The notes beneath the pieces are model-generated. The model made no database searches. It was not told the origin of the DNA and saw nothing but the letters and a program-made list of their open reading frames with translations. A stretch of DNA of 64,000 bases from Shinella fusca. GTDB lineage: Bacteria; Pseudomonadota; Alphaproteobacteria; Rhizobiales; Rhizobiaceae. Both the position numbers and the translations under genes were made by a program. Positions 8,329 through 15,825 of the stretch are shown here, piece by piece (the stretch's first letter is position 1; the number at the start of each line of letters is the position of its first letter). The stretch is taken from positions 404,013 through 468,012 of the forward strand of contig NZ_JACHIK010000003.1 of assembly GCF_014203155.1 (NCBI RefSeq). Reading direction: 5' to 3'.

Positions 8329-8665
8329 CAGGCGGCGCCCTCCTGTTGCTTCAGGACGTTGGGCATATGACCGACACCGCCACGGTGCGAACCCCGGTGC
8401 GAAGCCAGCCACAGAGGCTCAGGATGCTCATGAAGTCGGCAAGGAACGGCCATGAACGAACCACGACCTTCTCGGCTTGCGCCGCCTTGCCTGTTTGGTT
8501 GCGCCCGGCTCGCACGCGGCCGAGCGTCCGTCGCAAACATAGGTGCGCCCGGAAAGGTGTGGGGCGCGCAACGTAGTTGCAGTTCACTCTCACCGATCGG
8601 GCCAATGTAAACCTAGACAACTCGCGACCGACGTGCAGGAATGCGATCACCGTTCGGAGTTACCC
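8329..8665. other. Unassigned 337-base stretch inside the prophage
   Basis: No convincing gene is seen on either strand: the open frames here have Arg- and Ser-rich shadow-like translations and lack ribosome sites with family-like sequence. The end of the stretch must carry the promoter for the plus-strand secreted-protein gene that follows. Confidence 0.5.
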
Positions 8666-8965
8666 ATGCGCACATTCTTGCTTAGCATTCTTCTCGCCCT
8701 GGCCACTCCGCTATCGACATACGCCTGCTCAGAGCCGTCTGCTCCAAGCTGCGCTACGCGGTACGGTTCGTTTGACGATGAATGGGAATTTGACCGCTGC
8801 AAAGACGAAATGGAATCCTACAAATCGGAGGTCGAGGACTATATGACCTGCCGAAATCGCGAAGCCCAGGAAGCAATCGACGACGCCAATCGGGACAACC
8901 GCCAAGCAGAATCTGACTACAGTGATGCGGTAGATAGTTTCAACCGCCGGGCGCGCAGCAACTAG
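8666..8965 (+). CDS. Small secreted cysteine-containing protein of unknown function
   Basis: A 99-residue protein with a clear export signal: MRTFLLSILLALATPLS followed by TYA, after which cleavage would leave Cys21 at the N terminus. Mature cysteines are at 21, 29, 45 and 62, an even number that could form two disulfides. The second half is very acidic and helical with evenly spaced Asp/Glu/Asn, and may form a coiled coil. It is the only well-supported plus-strand gene inside the phage apart from the regulator near the integrase, which marks it as a separately expressed accessory gene, perhaps active in the lysogen. The tripeptide before Cys21 does not make a convincing lipobox. No family is named. 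Confidence 0.7.
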   Translation: MRTFLLSILLALATPLSTYACSEPSAPSCATRYGSFDDEWEFDRCKDEMESYKSEVEDYMTCRNREAQEAIDDANRDNRQAESDYSDAVDSFNRRARSN

Positions 8966-9110
8966 ATTGGATTCGGGGCAGTCCCGGTTTCACTCGCGAG
9001 TTTAAAACGTCCGCGGCTTGCCGGCGCCCCAAAGAAAAGGGGCCGCGCAAGGCGACCCCCGGAACTATCCCTTCATAATGATACGATGCGACGACCGAAT
9101 TGACCGGACA

Positions 9111-10274
9111 TTACGCCGCGATCTTCTTCTTTTTTTCGTCGACAACCCACCGGGCCGTCTCATCTGCCGCAATCAGCGCGTCAATCGCGGCGTCGATCAG
9201 CCACGGGCCGACTTTTTCCGCATAGGATCGCCCCTTCCCCATAGCGCTGCCAATCTCCTGCGCGGTCGCGTCGCCAATAGCCAGGTCGAGCACCTTCGCA
9301 TGATCGCCGAGGATTCTCCGTAGGTGGTCGACATAGTCGCCAGTTTCGATGCGTCGTGAAAGATCACATTCTGGCCCGGCAGCCGCGGATATCTCGCCCA
9401 GTGGTTTCGGCTTCTTGATGCCGCCCACCCATTGCGGGCCCACGACGAGGGCGTCCTTGCACTGCGTCGCGGCGACCGGGAGATCTGCGAACGCCACCGA
9501 GCCGTCTACGCCGTGGTCGCGTAGGACGGCGCGCGCCTCTTCGACGCCAAAGCGACCGAGCTTATCGTTAGCGCTGGGTGCCTCTCTGCGGAGCGGATCG
9601 TACAAATCCGGGATCGCCCGCTCGCCGGAAAACGGACGCCTAAGCGACACGGCAGTGAACGGCGACGGCGTTGTTGCTGGCGCCCGCAGATACGCCAGGA
9701 TGGCGGCCTCTGTTCGCTCCTTAGGTGATGCCCCCTTCACGCCTCGAGCACGCTCAACCGGCCGAAGCGCCCTGCCCCGTTTCGTGCGGCCCCATTCGAT
9801 CAGCGCGCCATCGCGGAAGACCAGATCGCCGAGCTCGATGTCGACAGTGCCGTTTCGATGGCGCTTGACCGACGGTGATAGGTCGGCAGATGCATAGGTG
9901 TTCACCAATTTGCCTGTATGCTCCCATCGCTCTCTCCCCGTCACGGTCCAGCCGACCGCGCGGAGGAGCTCGGCTTCGGAGGGGCGAACCTCTACCTGCG
10001 GTTCGTCAGTATCGTCGTCGGTCGGTTCTGGCGGGATGTAGGAGGAACCTGGGAAGCAAAGGTTTCGCCAATGGCGCAGTGCATAGACCCGCGCTTCATC
10101 GCCACGATGAGCGAGACGTTCCAGGGTCGGCCAGGCTAGGACGTCGGGTGCGCGGTTGTCGTTGGCGGGAGCCGGCGTTGGCTTCTTCGGCTTGGGCGGT
10201 GCGGGCGCGTGGGAAGCGACCGCGAGGAGCGCCGAGAGTTGACTAAGATCACGATTGCTGGGCGAGTCGCTCAT
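9111..10274 (-). CDS. Phage early-region protein of unknown function
   Basis: A 387-residue protein encoded after the primase-like gene. It has a Pro/Ala/Lys-rich linker (APAPPKPKKPTPAPANDN) near residues 25-42, a repeated charged middle part with RHRNGTVDIELGDLVF strands, and a C-terminal helical region ending in a basic DEKKKKIAA tail. The start at 10274 is chosen for its AGGAG ribosome site; longer in-frame versions lack one. It overlaps the preceding gene by 26 bases. A role in replication or recombination is suggested only by location. Confidence 0.7.
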   Translation of the reverse strand: MSDSPSNRDLSQLSALLAVASHAPAPPKPKKPTPAPANDNRAPDVLAWPTLERLAHRGDEARVYALRHWRNLCFPGSSYIPPEPTDDDTDEPQVEVRPSEAELLRAVGWTVTGRERWEHTGKLVNTYASADLSPSVKRHRNGTVDIELGDLVFRDGALIEWGRTKRGRALRPVERARGVKGASPKERTEAAILAYLRAPATTPSPFTAVSLRRPFSGERAIPDLYDPLRREAPSANDKLGRFGVEEARAVLRDHGVDGSVAFADLPVAATQCKDALVVGPQWVGGIKKPKPLGEISAAAGPECDLSRRIETGDYVDHLRRILGDHAKVLDLAIGDATAQEIGSAMGKGRSYAEKVGPWLIDAAIDALIAADETARWVVDEKKKKIAA

Positions 10275-10647
10275 CGAGTTGCTCCTGTGTGCAAAATTTT
10301 GGCTTCGGGTTTGGAATGCAGTCGATTGCATAGGACATAACCGTCGGGATGCCCTCGTCTCCCTCAACAATGCTCGCGGCCTTCTCGCGCATCCAGGCTG
10401 CCGCTCGCTGCCTCTCTTCCTCCGCGGCGGTGCGAGTGACGCACAGGCTGAGCCGGTAGTCGCAGTCGCGTTTCAGCCGTTCCAGCGAGTCCTCGAGTTC
10501 CGTAATCCTAAGCCGGAACGCTTCGATGATCGTGTGAGCTTCCGCGAGGCACGAGCGATAATGCCGGCCTTGGTACTTGGGGTTGGTGGGCGCCATCCGA
10601 TCCGCCACCTCGAGGGAAAGCTGACCGGGACCGGTGCGACGTTTCAT
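10249..10647 (-). CDS. Phage coiled-coil protein of unknown function
   Basis: A 132-residue protein whose middle (FRLRITELEDSLERLKRDCD) is a coiled coil and whose C-terminal part holds several cysteines (Cys58 region, Cys in AIDCIPNPKPKFC). Such small helical proteins are common in phage early operons. Its own ribosome site is poor; initiation appears to depend on a short upstream reading frame that ends in an ATGA overlap with its start codon. It overlaps the following gene by 26 bases. Confidence 0.65.
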   Translation of the reverse strand: MKRRTGPGQLSLEVADRMAPTNPKYQGRHYRSCLAEAHTIIEAFRLRITELEDSLERLKRDCDYRLSLCVTRTAAEEERQRAAAWMREKAASIVEGDEGIPTVMSYAIDCIPNPKPKFCTQEQLDERLAQQS

Positions 10648-10670
10648 GCCTGTATCCAGTGTTGCGTCAT
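10644..10670 (-). CDS. Eight-codon leader reading frame, coupled to the next gene
   Basis: A strong AGGAGG site lies six bases before an ATG at 10670 that opens a frame of only eight codons (MTQHWIQA). Its TGA stop overlaps the ATG of the following 132-residue gene at 10647 in ATGA. The downstream gene has no good ribosome site of its own, so the short frame probably loads ribosomes for re-initiation. Confidence 0.45.
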   Translation of the reverse strand: MTQHWIQA

Positions 10671-10809
10671 GGGTTTCCTCCTATTGGCGAACTGGCCGCG
10701 ACTGGCCCTTGCGCATGCGCGGGGAACAGACTGCGAAAAATGAAGAAAAGAGTTGGATTCCTATCGTGTTGCTGCGCGCGCAAGGGACATTTGGTGACAC
10801 TTGCACTTA

Positions 10810-13314
10810 TCACGGCAACGCAACCAGTTCGCGAACTCGCTCGCGCCGCGCTTTTTCCTTCTCCGCTCGGTGCGCAAAATCATCGAAGACCGCCGGATTG
10901 ACGATGTAAGTCGTGGAATCTTTTCGCGCCGTCGGGACTGGCTCCACCCATGAGAGCGCATCGAGCTTTCGAAGCACCTCCTCGGCCTGGTCAACATCCA
11001 TCTCCCGCATGGTCCGGTCGCCTCGGCGCACGTCTCGCACTGTGATCTTCTCCGGTCGGTGAGACAGTATCCATCCGGCAGTCGCTAGAACCGCGTCGTG
11101 CCGATCTGAAAGCCCCAAGACGTTCTGGTAAAACGCCAAAGCATGGGGGAACAAAAACTCGTGCAGGAACTCCGCGACCCGCTGTGCCACATCAATCGAA
11201 ACCGTGGTGGATGGCCTCGTGCTCTCGGCTTCAATGCAGTGAAAGAGCACGCAAAGCCTGGCGTATAGGCCGTCATACTTCCCGATGTGCGCGGCAAGCT
11301 TCTTGTTGAGTATCTCCCAACTCGTCTGCATTTCGTGATGCTTTTCAGATAGTTCATGCCGCAAGTCCTGAGCCGCCGCGTCAAACTTCAGCGACACCTC
11401 AAGCATTTTGCCCTGTAGGGGGCGCTGCATCTGATGGAGGCGATGCACCAGCCCCGCGTACTGACCGACGGCGGCGGAGGGCGGCACATCAAGGCCTACC
11501 GACGACGGCCCCAAGCAGATTGGGAAAAGACGTTGGAGCAAGCCGTCATCCGCAGTATCGGCAGCAATCCTCCGGATTGGTTCCGGCTGGATGCCACCGA
11601 GCATGGACACAGACAGATTATCTATCGCGACGACGCCACGCCCCACGCGGTTGACGCTATAGCTCCCCCCGTTGAACGCCTGAAGCCAAAAACTGCGGTC
11701 GGCAGCCGCTCCCTTCCCTGTCCCATATTTCTCCATCGAGCCGAACCAGCCAGAGAGTTCGTCGCGGATGAGCAGGACGCCCTCTGTTGTATCGCGCAGG
11801 ATTTCCTGCGCAGCCTCAACCGTCACATCCTCCATACGGGCACGGATCTGCTTCGGCGCCGGCTTGTCGCTTTTCCCGGCTTTGTCGAGCCCGTCGTATA
11901 AGCGCTTCTCATTGAGGTAGGCTCGCACCAATTCGTCATCGATCGACCGCAACGGCCGGGTCGCGGCGCTGATGATAGGAGATTTCTTGGCGCTCGGATT
12001 GCCAATGAGCGCCACCCATATACGCGCGGACTCCTCCCATTCGTCGTGCCGCTTTACCCTCAACGTGATCCTGTCTGGAAGCGCCGCGGCACAGACCGCG
12101 AGTGCCGCGGCCGCTAACCCTCCGGCGTCGACGCCCATAATCTCCGCCTGCGAGCGCGCGAAGTCCTCAATCCCGGCCGGGAGCAGTCCGAACGGCAAGG
12201 TCGGATGAGACCGCTGTGCCCAAGGGTCTACCGGCCGAGGGATTTCCTTCTCGGGAGCGGCCGGCATTTTGTTGTTGTCGTTGGCGGGGACTGGCGTGGT
12301 TTTCATACGGTTGCCCGAGAAAATCTCCGCCACGCTGGCTGCATGCGCCCGCTCCTCGGCATGGTGTACCGCGTATTTTCCCCAAAGCCGTTTGAAATCA
12401 GCAACGGGGTCCTTTCCTTCGTATCGCGCAAACCAGTTGCCAGTCGCCGAAAGAAATGCCGCACAAGCCTGCTCCGCTGTAAGCCCATCGAAACCCAACT
12501 GCTCGACCACCCGCGCCGCGTGTTCGGAGCGCTTTTCAACATCATCCGCCGCCAGCATTTCCGCAGCAACGGGGCTGATCTCGATGCCATCGACCATAGG
12601 AAGCTCGCCCAGTGCCACTGGCCCCGTGGGTACCGCGGCAGACGACCAAGGCTCGAGCTCGTTTCGAAGATTCTCAATGCTAGTCAGCGACCCGTCCCAT
12701 GCTTCGGCAACCGTTACCGGGACGGGCTCTGGATCTCGACCGCGGGCAAGCTTAGTGGCGCCAGGCCAGTTTAGAGTGCCACTGACGCGCCAGACGTGAC
12801 AAATATCAGCGGTTCCCGCATCGCTACCTGTAGCGCGACGGAGAGCTGCTGCAAGCGGCCTCGCTTCTGCCGGCGGCAAGGCGCGATCAAACAGCCAAAA
12901 CGGCTGTCCATTCCCGGGACTGGTCTCGATGGTGTAGTTGGGCTCGACTGGCAGTTCGCCGGCCGCCTTACCCGTGTCCCCGTCCATGTCGGCGACGAGG
13001 CCAAGAACCGCGACGATATCGGCCTCGGTCCCGCGCTTGCCGCGGGCAAGTCCAGGACGCATAACCTGAAGGCCCGCGTAGACGTTGGCGCCCCGTGTGA
13101 CGCCGTGAGCCATGATCGATTCCACCATACCGTCGACGTCGCCGACGCGGTGGTGTGTGATGATACCCTTGTCTGTCGGCAGGGCGGCGTTGAAAACCGA
13201 GACGACGAGAACGCCATCAATTCCATTAGCAAGCTCGTGCAACATTTGCACGTGCTCTCGGATCGCTGGCTCATCGAAGAGGATCGAGGGGCTAAGCTGC
13301 GTGGCTGCGGTCAT
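10810..13314 (-). CDS. RepB-primase-like / DUF3987 phage replication protein
   Basis: An 834-residue two-part protein. The N-terminal part resembles RepB-type archaeo-eukaryotic primases: Asp109, Asp111 and Asp113 in LGLVADMDGDTG, an ETSPGNGQPFWLFD strand near 130-143, and the HVWRVSGTLNWPGATK segment (173-188). A linker with ANDN leads to a DUF3987-type domain from about residue 370, with the P-loop-like GNPSAKKSP at 438-446 and later ERLRDELSGWFGS-type and FDAAAQDLRHELSEK helices. Together they suggest priming and ATP-driven action at the phage origin; this function is inferred from the domain pattern. The start at 13314 follows the family; it overlaps the preceding gene by 23 bases. Confidence 0.85.
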   Translation of the reverse strand: MTAATQLSPSILFDEPAIREHVQMLHELANGIDGVLVVSVFNAALPTDKGIITHHRVGDVDGMVESIMAHGVTRGANVYAGLQVMRPGLARGKRGTEADIVAVLGLVADMDGDTGKAAGELPVEPNYTIETSPGNGQPFWLFDRALPPAEARPLAAALRRATGSDAGTADICHVWRVSGTLNWPGATKLARGRDPEPVPVTVAEAWDGSLTSIENLRNELEPWSSAAVPTGPVALGELPMVDGIEISPVAAEMLAADDVEKRSEHAARVVEQLGFDGLTAEQACAAFLSATGNWFARYEGKDPVADFKRLWGKYAVHHAEERAHAASVAEIFSGNRMKTTPVPANDNNKMPAAPEKEIPRPVDPWAQRSHPTLPFGLLPAGIEDFARSQAEIMGVDAGGLAAAALAVCAAALPDRITLRVKRHDEWEESARIWVALIGNPSAKKSPIISAATRPLRSIDDELVRAYLNEKRLYDGLDKAGKSDKPAPKQIRARMEDVTVEAAQEILRDTTEGVLLIRDELSGWFGSMEKYGTGKGAAADRSFWLQAFNGGSYSVNRVGRGVVAIDNLSVSMLGGIQPEPIRRIAADTADDGLLQRLFPICLGPSSVGLDVPPSAAVGQYAGLVHRLHQMQRPLQGKMLEVSLKFDAAAQDLRHELSEKHHEMQTSWEILNKKLAAHIGKYDGLYARLCVLFHCIEAESTRPSTTVSIDVAQRVAEFLHEFLFPHALAFYQNVLGLSDRHDAVLATAGWILSHRPEKITVRDVRRGDRTMREMDVDQAEEVLRKLDALSWVEPVPTARKDSTTYIVNPAVFDDFAHRAEKEKARRERVRELVALP

Positions 13315-13555
13315 GGCGGGCGATATCTCCGATGGATTGGTTGGCGAGGCGGACCAGTGTAGCCGCGAGGTCAGGCGTGAGGGTCGCAACAGACGAGCCG
13401 TACGCGGAGGGCGCATGAATCCGCCGCCCGGAGGGGCCATCGACCAGCTTCAAATTGAACAGCCGCAGTCCATTGAGTTGGACATCGACGAACGCGATGG
13501 CCCGACCAGCGCCAGGAGGCGCCGGTCTGACTGCAATGATTGAAGGGTGAACCAT
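13292..13555 (-). CDS. SpoVG-like small phage protein
   Basis: An 87-residue protein with the pattern of SpoVG-type proteins: an N-terminal IIAVRPAPPGAGRAIAFVDV strand pair, then LNGLRLFNLKLVDG followed by GRRIHAPSAYGSSVATL, corresponding to the SpoVG stretch that ends in a conserved surface for nucleic acid binding. Related short proteins accompany replication genes in phages of Rhizobiales. It overlaps the DUF3987 gene by 23 bases and its start region shares one base with the next gene upstream, so these genes form one coupled message. A nucleic-acid-binding role is inferred. Confidence 0.65.
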   Translation of the reverse strand: MVHPSIIAVRPAPPGAGRAIAFVDVQLNGLRLFNLKLVDGPSGRRIHAPSAYGSSVATLTPDLAATLVRLANQSIGDIARHDRSHAA

Positions 13556-14001
13556 CAGGCAGCCCTGGCCCCGCGGGCAGCGATCTCGTTTTGCTCCGCC
13601 TCGTACTCTTTCCGCCAGTCCTCAAGTGAGGCGAACAGATTGTGGTCAGAATCGTAGACACCGCCAGCGGGATCTATGATCACTACATAGTCGTCGTCAC
13701 CTTCATTGTAGCCCTCGAAGAGTGGGTAATTGCCCGATGCGCGGAGTTGCCATGCGATTACTGAGCGGCGACGGTAGTGAAAAGTACCGTCGCTCAAGCG
13801 GTCGACAAACACCGCAACGAACCCAGAATTGGCCTTGATGACCGGGATGAACAAGTCGCGGAGGTCGTCACTGCACGTATCCACATATTGCTCTCCGCCC
13901 GTCGACAGCAGGATTTTTGTTTGGCCGCTCCGCAATGTGGTGAACTGCACGACGTGCGCAGGATTGATGTTCAGGCCTTCCTCGGTAGTAATTAGACGCA
14001 A
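13555..14001 (-). CDS. Phage early-region protein, unknown
   Basis: A 148-residue acidic protein with a beta-rich start (MRLITTEEGLNINPAHVVQF, then a TKILLSTGGEQY hairpin) and a Glu-rich C-terminal helix. It lies first in the coupled run with the SpoVG-like and primase-like genes and has an AGGAGGAA ribosome site. No family is recognised. Confidence 0.7.
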   Translation of the reverse strand: MRLITTEEGLNINPAHVVQFTTLRSGQTKILLSTGGEQYVDTCSDDLRDLFIPVIKANSGFVAVFVDRLSDGTFHYRRRSVIAWQLRASGNYPLFEGYNEGDDDYVVIIDPAGGVYDSDHNLFASLEDWRKEYEAEQNEIAARGARAA

Positions 14002-14113
14002 GGTTCCTCCTCTCCGGCGCGAGGCCGGTTCAATTTTTTAGTGCTGGTGGGTGTTGGCGCGCGCTAAGCGGGCGCTATTTCAATAACCTATTGACAACGA
14101 AAATCGTCAAGGC

Positions 14114-14302
14114 TTACGCGGCCAGAAGGCCTTCACGAGCATCGTCGACCGCGATTTCCTCCGCAATTGCGAACCCGCGCATGAACGCCTCGTGGGAGAT
14201 GCTCGGAAAACGGTCGCGGACTACAGATGCGCGATGCCGTTCTGGAATGTCGCGATACTCGTCAATGAGGAAAGCGGCGAAGTCCGCGGCCTGATCGGTC
14301 AT
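14114..14302 (-). CDS. Small phage protein, unknown
   Basis: A 62-residue acidic, fully helical protein (FAAFLIDEYRDIPERHRASV and HEAFMRGFAIAEEIAVDDAR). The start overlaps the stop of the preceding small gene by 4 bases, which supports its being translated. It resembles small regulators of early phage operons in size, but no specific match is seen. Confidence 0.6.
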   Translation of the reverse strand: MTDQAADFAAFLIDEYRDIPERHRASVVRDRFPSISHEAFMRGFAIAEEIAVDDAREGLLAA

Positions 14303-14481
14303 GCTGCGGCCCTCAAAAGCGAAACCCTGTCCCGCAGTTTGTCGAGCCGGTGCAACGTGGTGAAATCAGCCTCATTGAGATACGCGTCGGGTGGGCCGTC
14401 CGGATTAAGGCCGATCCGGTGCCAAAGCTCCGCCTCGAAGGCGTCGAGCTCAGCTTCGGCTTGCACAAGTTCTTTTGTCAT
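14299..14481 (-). CDS. Small phage protein, unknown
   Basis: A 60-residue protein made of two helices (TKELVQAEAELDAFEAELWH and DFTTLHRLDKLRDRVSLLRA) joined by a Pro/Gly-rich turn. The start at 14481 is chosen for the AAGGAGGAAGA ribosome site directly before it; the longer in-frame version has no support. It is coupled by a 4-base overlap to the next gene. Confidence 0.65.
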   Translation of the reverse strand: MTKELVQAEAELDAFEAELWHRIGLNPDGPPDAYLNEADFTTLHRLDKLRDRVSLLRAAA

Positions 14482-14569
14482 TTCTTCCTCCTTGATTGCG
14501 CACGAAGGCGCGGCCCGCCGGCACGCGGCCGGCGGGTGGTTGAAATCATTGGGTGCAAAATTGCGTTGG

Positions 14570-14914
14570 TTAGGCGGAGCGAGCCGCAGACTTGGCGTCA
14601 TGATAAATGGCGCCAATGGGAATGACGTCTTGGCCGTCCAGTGGAAGTATCAACTCACCATTGCAGGCGAGTGAGGCTACCCAGCTCTGCGGGGTTAATC
14701 CTGTTGCCGCAAACGATCCAGCGGCCTGAGCGGCGTTATATGGCGAGAGACCCCGCTCATGCAGGCTTTTAGCAAGTGCGACGACTGCCACATCGTCGGC
14801 AGTGTAAGAATTCTCTTTGACGCTAGGACCGCCCCGCGAGCGCGCGCAGGTCAGTACTTTGTGGAAGTCTGATACCTGCAACAGTGAGATTGCTTGTTCT
14901 AAAGATAGGCTCAT
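14570..14914 (-). CDS. Small phage protein, unknown
   Basis: A 114-residue protein. The middle part, YTADDVAVVALAKSLHERGLSP followed by YNAAQAAG, has the spacing of a winged-helix or MerR-type helix pair that recognises DNA, and the C-terminal part ends in a strand-rich segment. It is coupled by a 4-base overlap to the AlpA-type regulator gene, so a co-regulator role is possible but unproven. Confidence 0.65.
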   Translation of the reverse strand: MSLSLEQAISLLQVSDFHKVLTCARSRGGPSVKENSYTADDVAVVALAKSLHERGLSPYNAAQAAGSFAATGLTPQSWVASLACNGELILPLDGQDVIPIGAIYHDAKSAARSA

Positions 14915-15120
14915 GCTGCTGCCCTCGCCGAGATCTTTGCCTTGACCCAGTCGGCAACTTCAGACCGGACGAAGGCCACGCGTCTGTCTCCGAGTTCCAC
15001 GGCAATCGGAAAGCGCCCTTCCGCGCGATATCGGTTCAGCATGCTTCTGGACATCGAGGTCATCCGGCATGCGGCGTTTAGGCTTATGAGTGTGGGCACG
15101 TTGTCGTTGGCAGGGGTCAT
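14911..15120 (-). CDS. AlpA-type transcriptional regulator / excisionase-like protein
   Basis: A 69-residue DNA-binding protein. LISLNAACRMTSMSRSMLNR is the helix-turn-helix, followed by the wing EGRFPIAVELGDRRVAFVRS and the helix EVADWVKAKI, the standard AlpA/excisionase layout. Such proteins control phage excision or early promoters. The start at 15120 has a GAGAGGAGA site just upstream. It is the first gene of the leftward early operon and faces the plus-strand regulator-like gene across a shared control region. Confidence 0.85.
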   Translation of the reverse strand: MTPANDNVPTLISLNAACRMTSMSRSMLNRYRAEGRFPIAVELGDRRVAFVRSEVADWVKAKISARAAA

Positions 15121-15258
15121 AACATCTCCTCTCATGAACGGCGGAAGCGGCGCGCCTCCATAAATGTAATATGCGCATTATTGATAAAAAAGTCAATACC
15201 GTCTTGCGTACATTATTGATTTATGCGATGTAGATTACTGGCACATGGAGGCAACGCA
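15121..15258. promoter_or_regulatory. Divergent early control region of the prophage
   Basis: The AT-rich stretch between the leftward AlpA gene and the rightward regulator-like gene. CATTATTGAT occurs twice in the same direction, at 15176-15185 and 15211-15220, 35 bases apart, and the interrupted palindrome TAATATGCGCATTA lies at 15168-15181. TTGATA at 15181 and TTGCGT at 15204 could act as -35 elements for rightward transcription. These are likely operator repeats for a phage repressor or the AlpA protein. Confidence 0.5.
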
Positions 15259-15825
15259 TTGGCAACGCAGAAAGAATTGATCGCGGTGGTCGCCGAAAAT
15301 ATGGGTGTGCCTATAGAGACAGTGACGGTGATTGATCGTTATCTGGCAGAAGCTGGGCTCCGCACCAGGGCCTTACGGGGGCGAGGAACCACGCCCATGA
15401 CATATGCTGATGCCGCGAACATGATCATCGCGACGGCCTGGGACGCAAACCCGAAGGACGCGGTTAATCTGGTAAAGGCCTTTCGTGACCTGCTGGCGAA
15501 CCGAGTAAGAGAGACGGTTTATGTGGCTAAAGATGCGCTAGGCTCGACGTTCGGCGAAGCCCTATCGAACATGATCGAATCAATTCCAGAGGAGCGTGCG
15601 GCCTTCAGCGCGCCTGATGACGCACCGGGGCATATGTCCGTAAGGGTAATTATGTATGGGCCGGAGCCAAGGGCAGATGTTATCTTAGTAAAAGACGGCG
15701 AGCCGAACACGTTTGAATTCGGCCCGATGTTCAGCCGCTCCATTGATCTCCGTAGGACTGTAGAGTTTTCTCAGATCACGCTCGGATTCGTCGGCGAAGC
15801 CATTGCAGACGGATTCTCCAAATAA
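15259..15825 (+). CDS. Putative phage regulator or integrase-adjacent protein, unknown
   Basis: A 188-residue protein reading from a TTG at 15259 that follows ATGGAGG at good distance; an ATG-like start 36 bases upstream lacks a ribosome site. The first 60 residues (TQKELIAVVAENMGVPIETV, then VIDRYLAEAGL and a GRGTTPMTYADAANMIIA segment) look like a helix-turn-helix domain followed by a helix typical of small alphaproteobacterial phage proteins. The C-terminal half has a strand-rich VRVIMYGPEPRADVILV segment. It is divergent from the early operon, the usual place of a repressor, and its 3' end overlaps that of the integrase gene by 55 bases. Confidence 0.65.
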   Translation: MATQKELIAVVAENMGVPIETVTVIDRYLAEAGLRTRALRGRGTTPMTYADAANMIIATAWDANPKDAVNLVKAFRDLLANRVRETVYVAKDALGSTFGEALSNMIESIPEERAAFSAPDDAPGHMSVRVIMYGPEPRADVILVKDGEPNTFEFGPMFSRSIDLRRTVEFSQITLGFVGEAIADGFSK

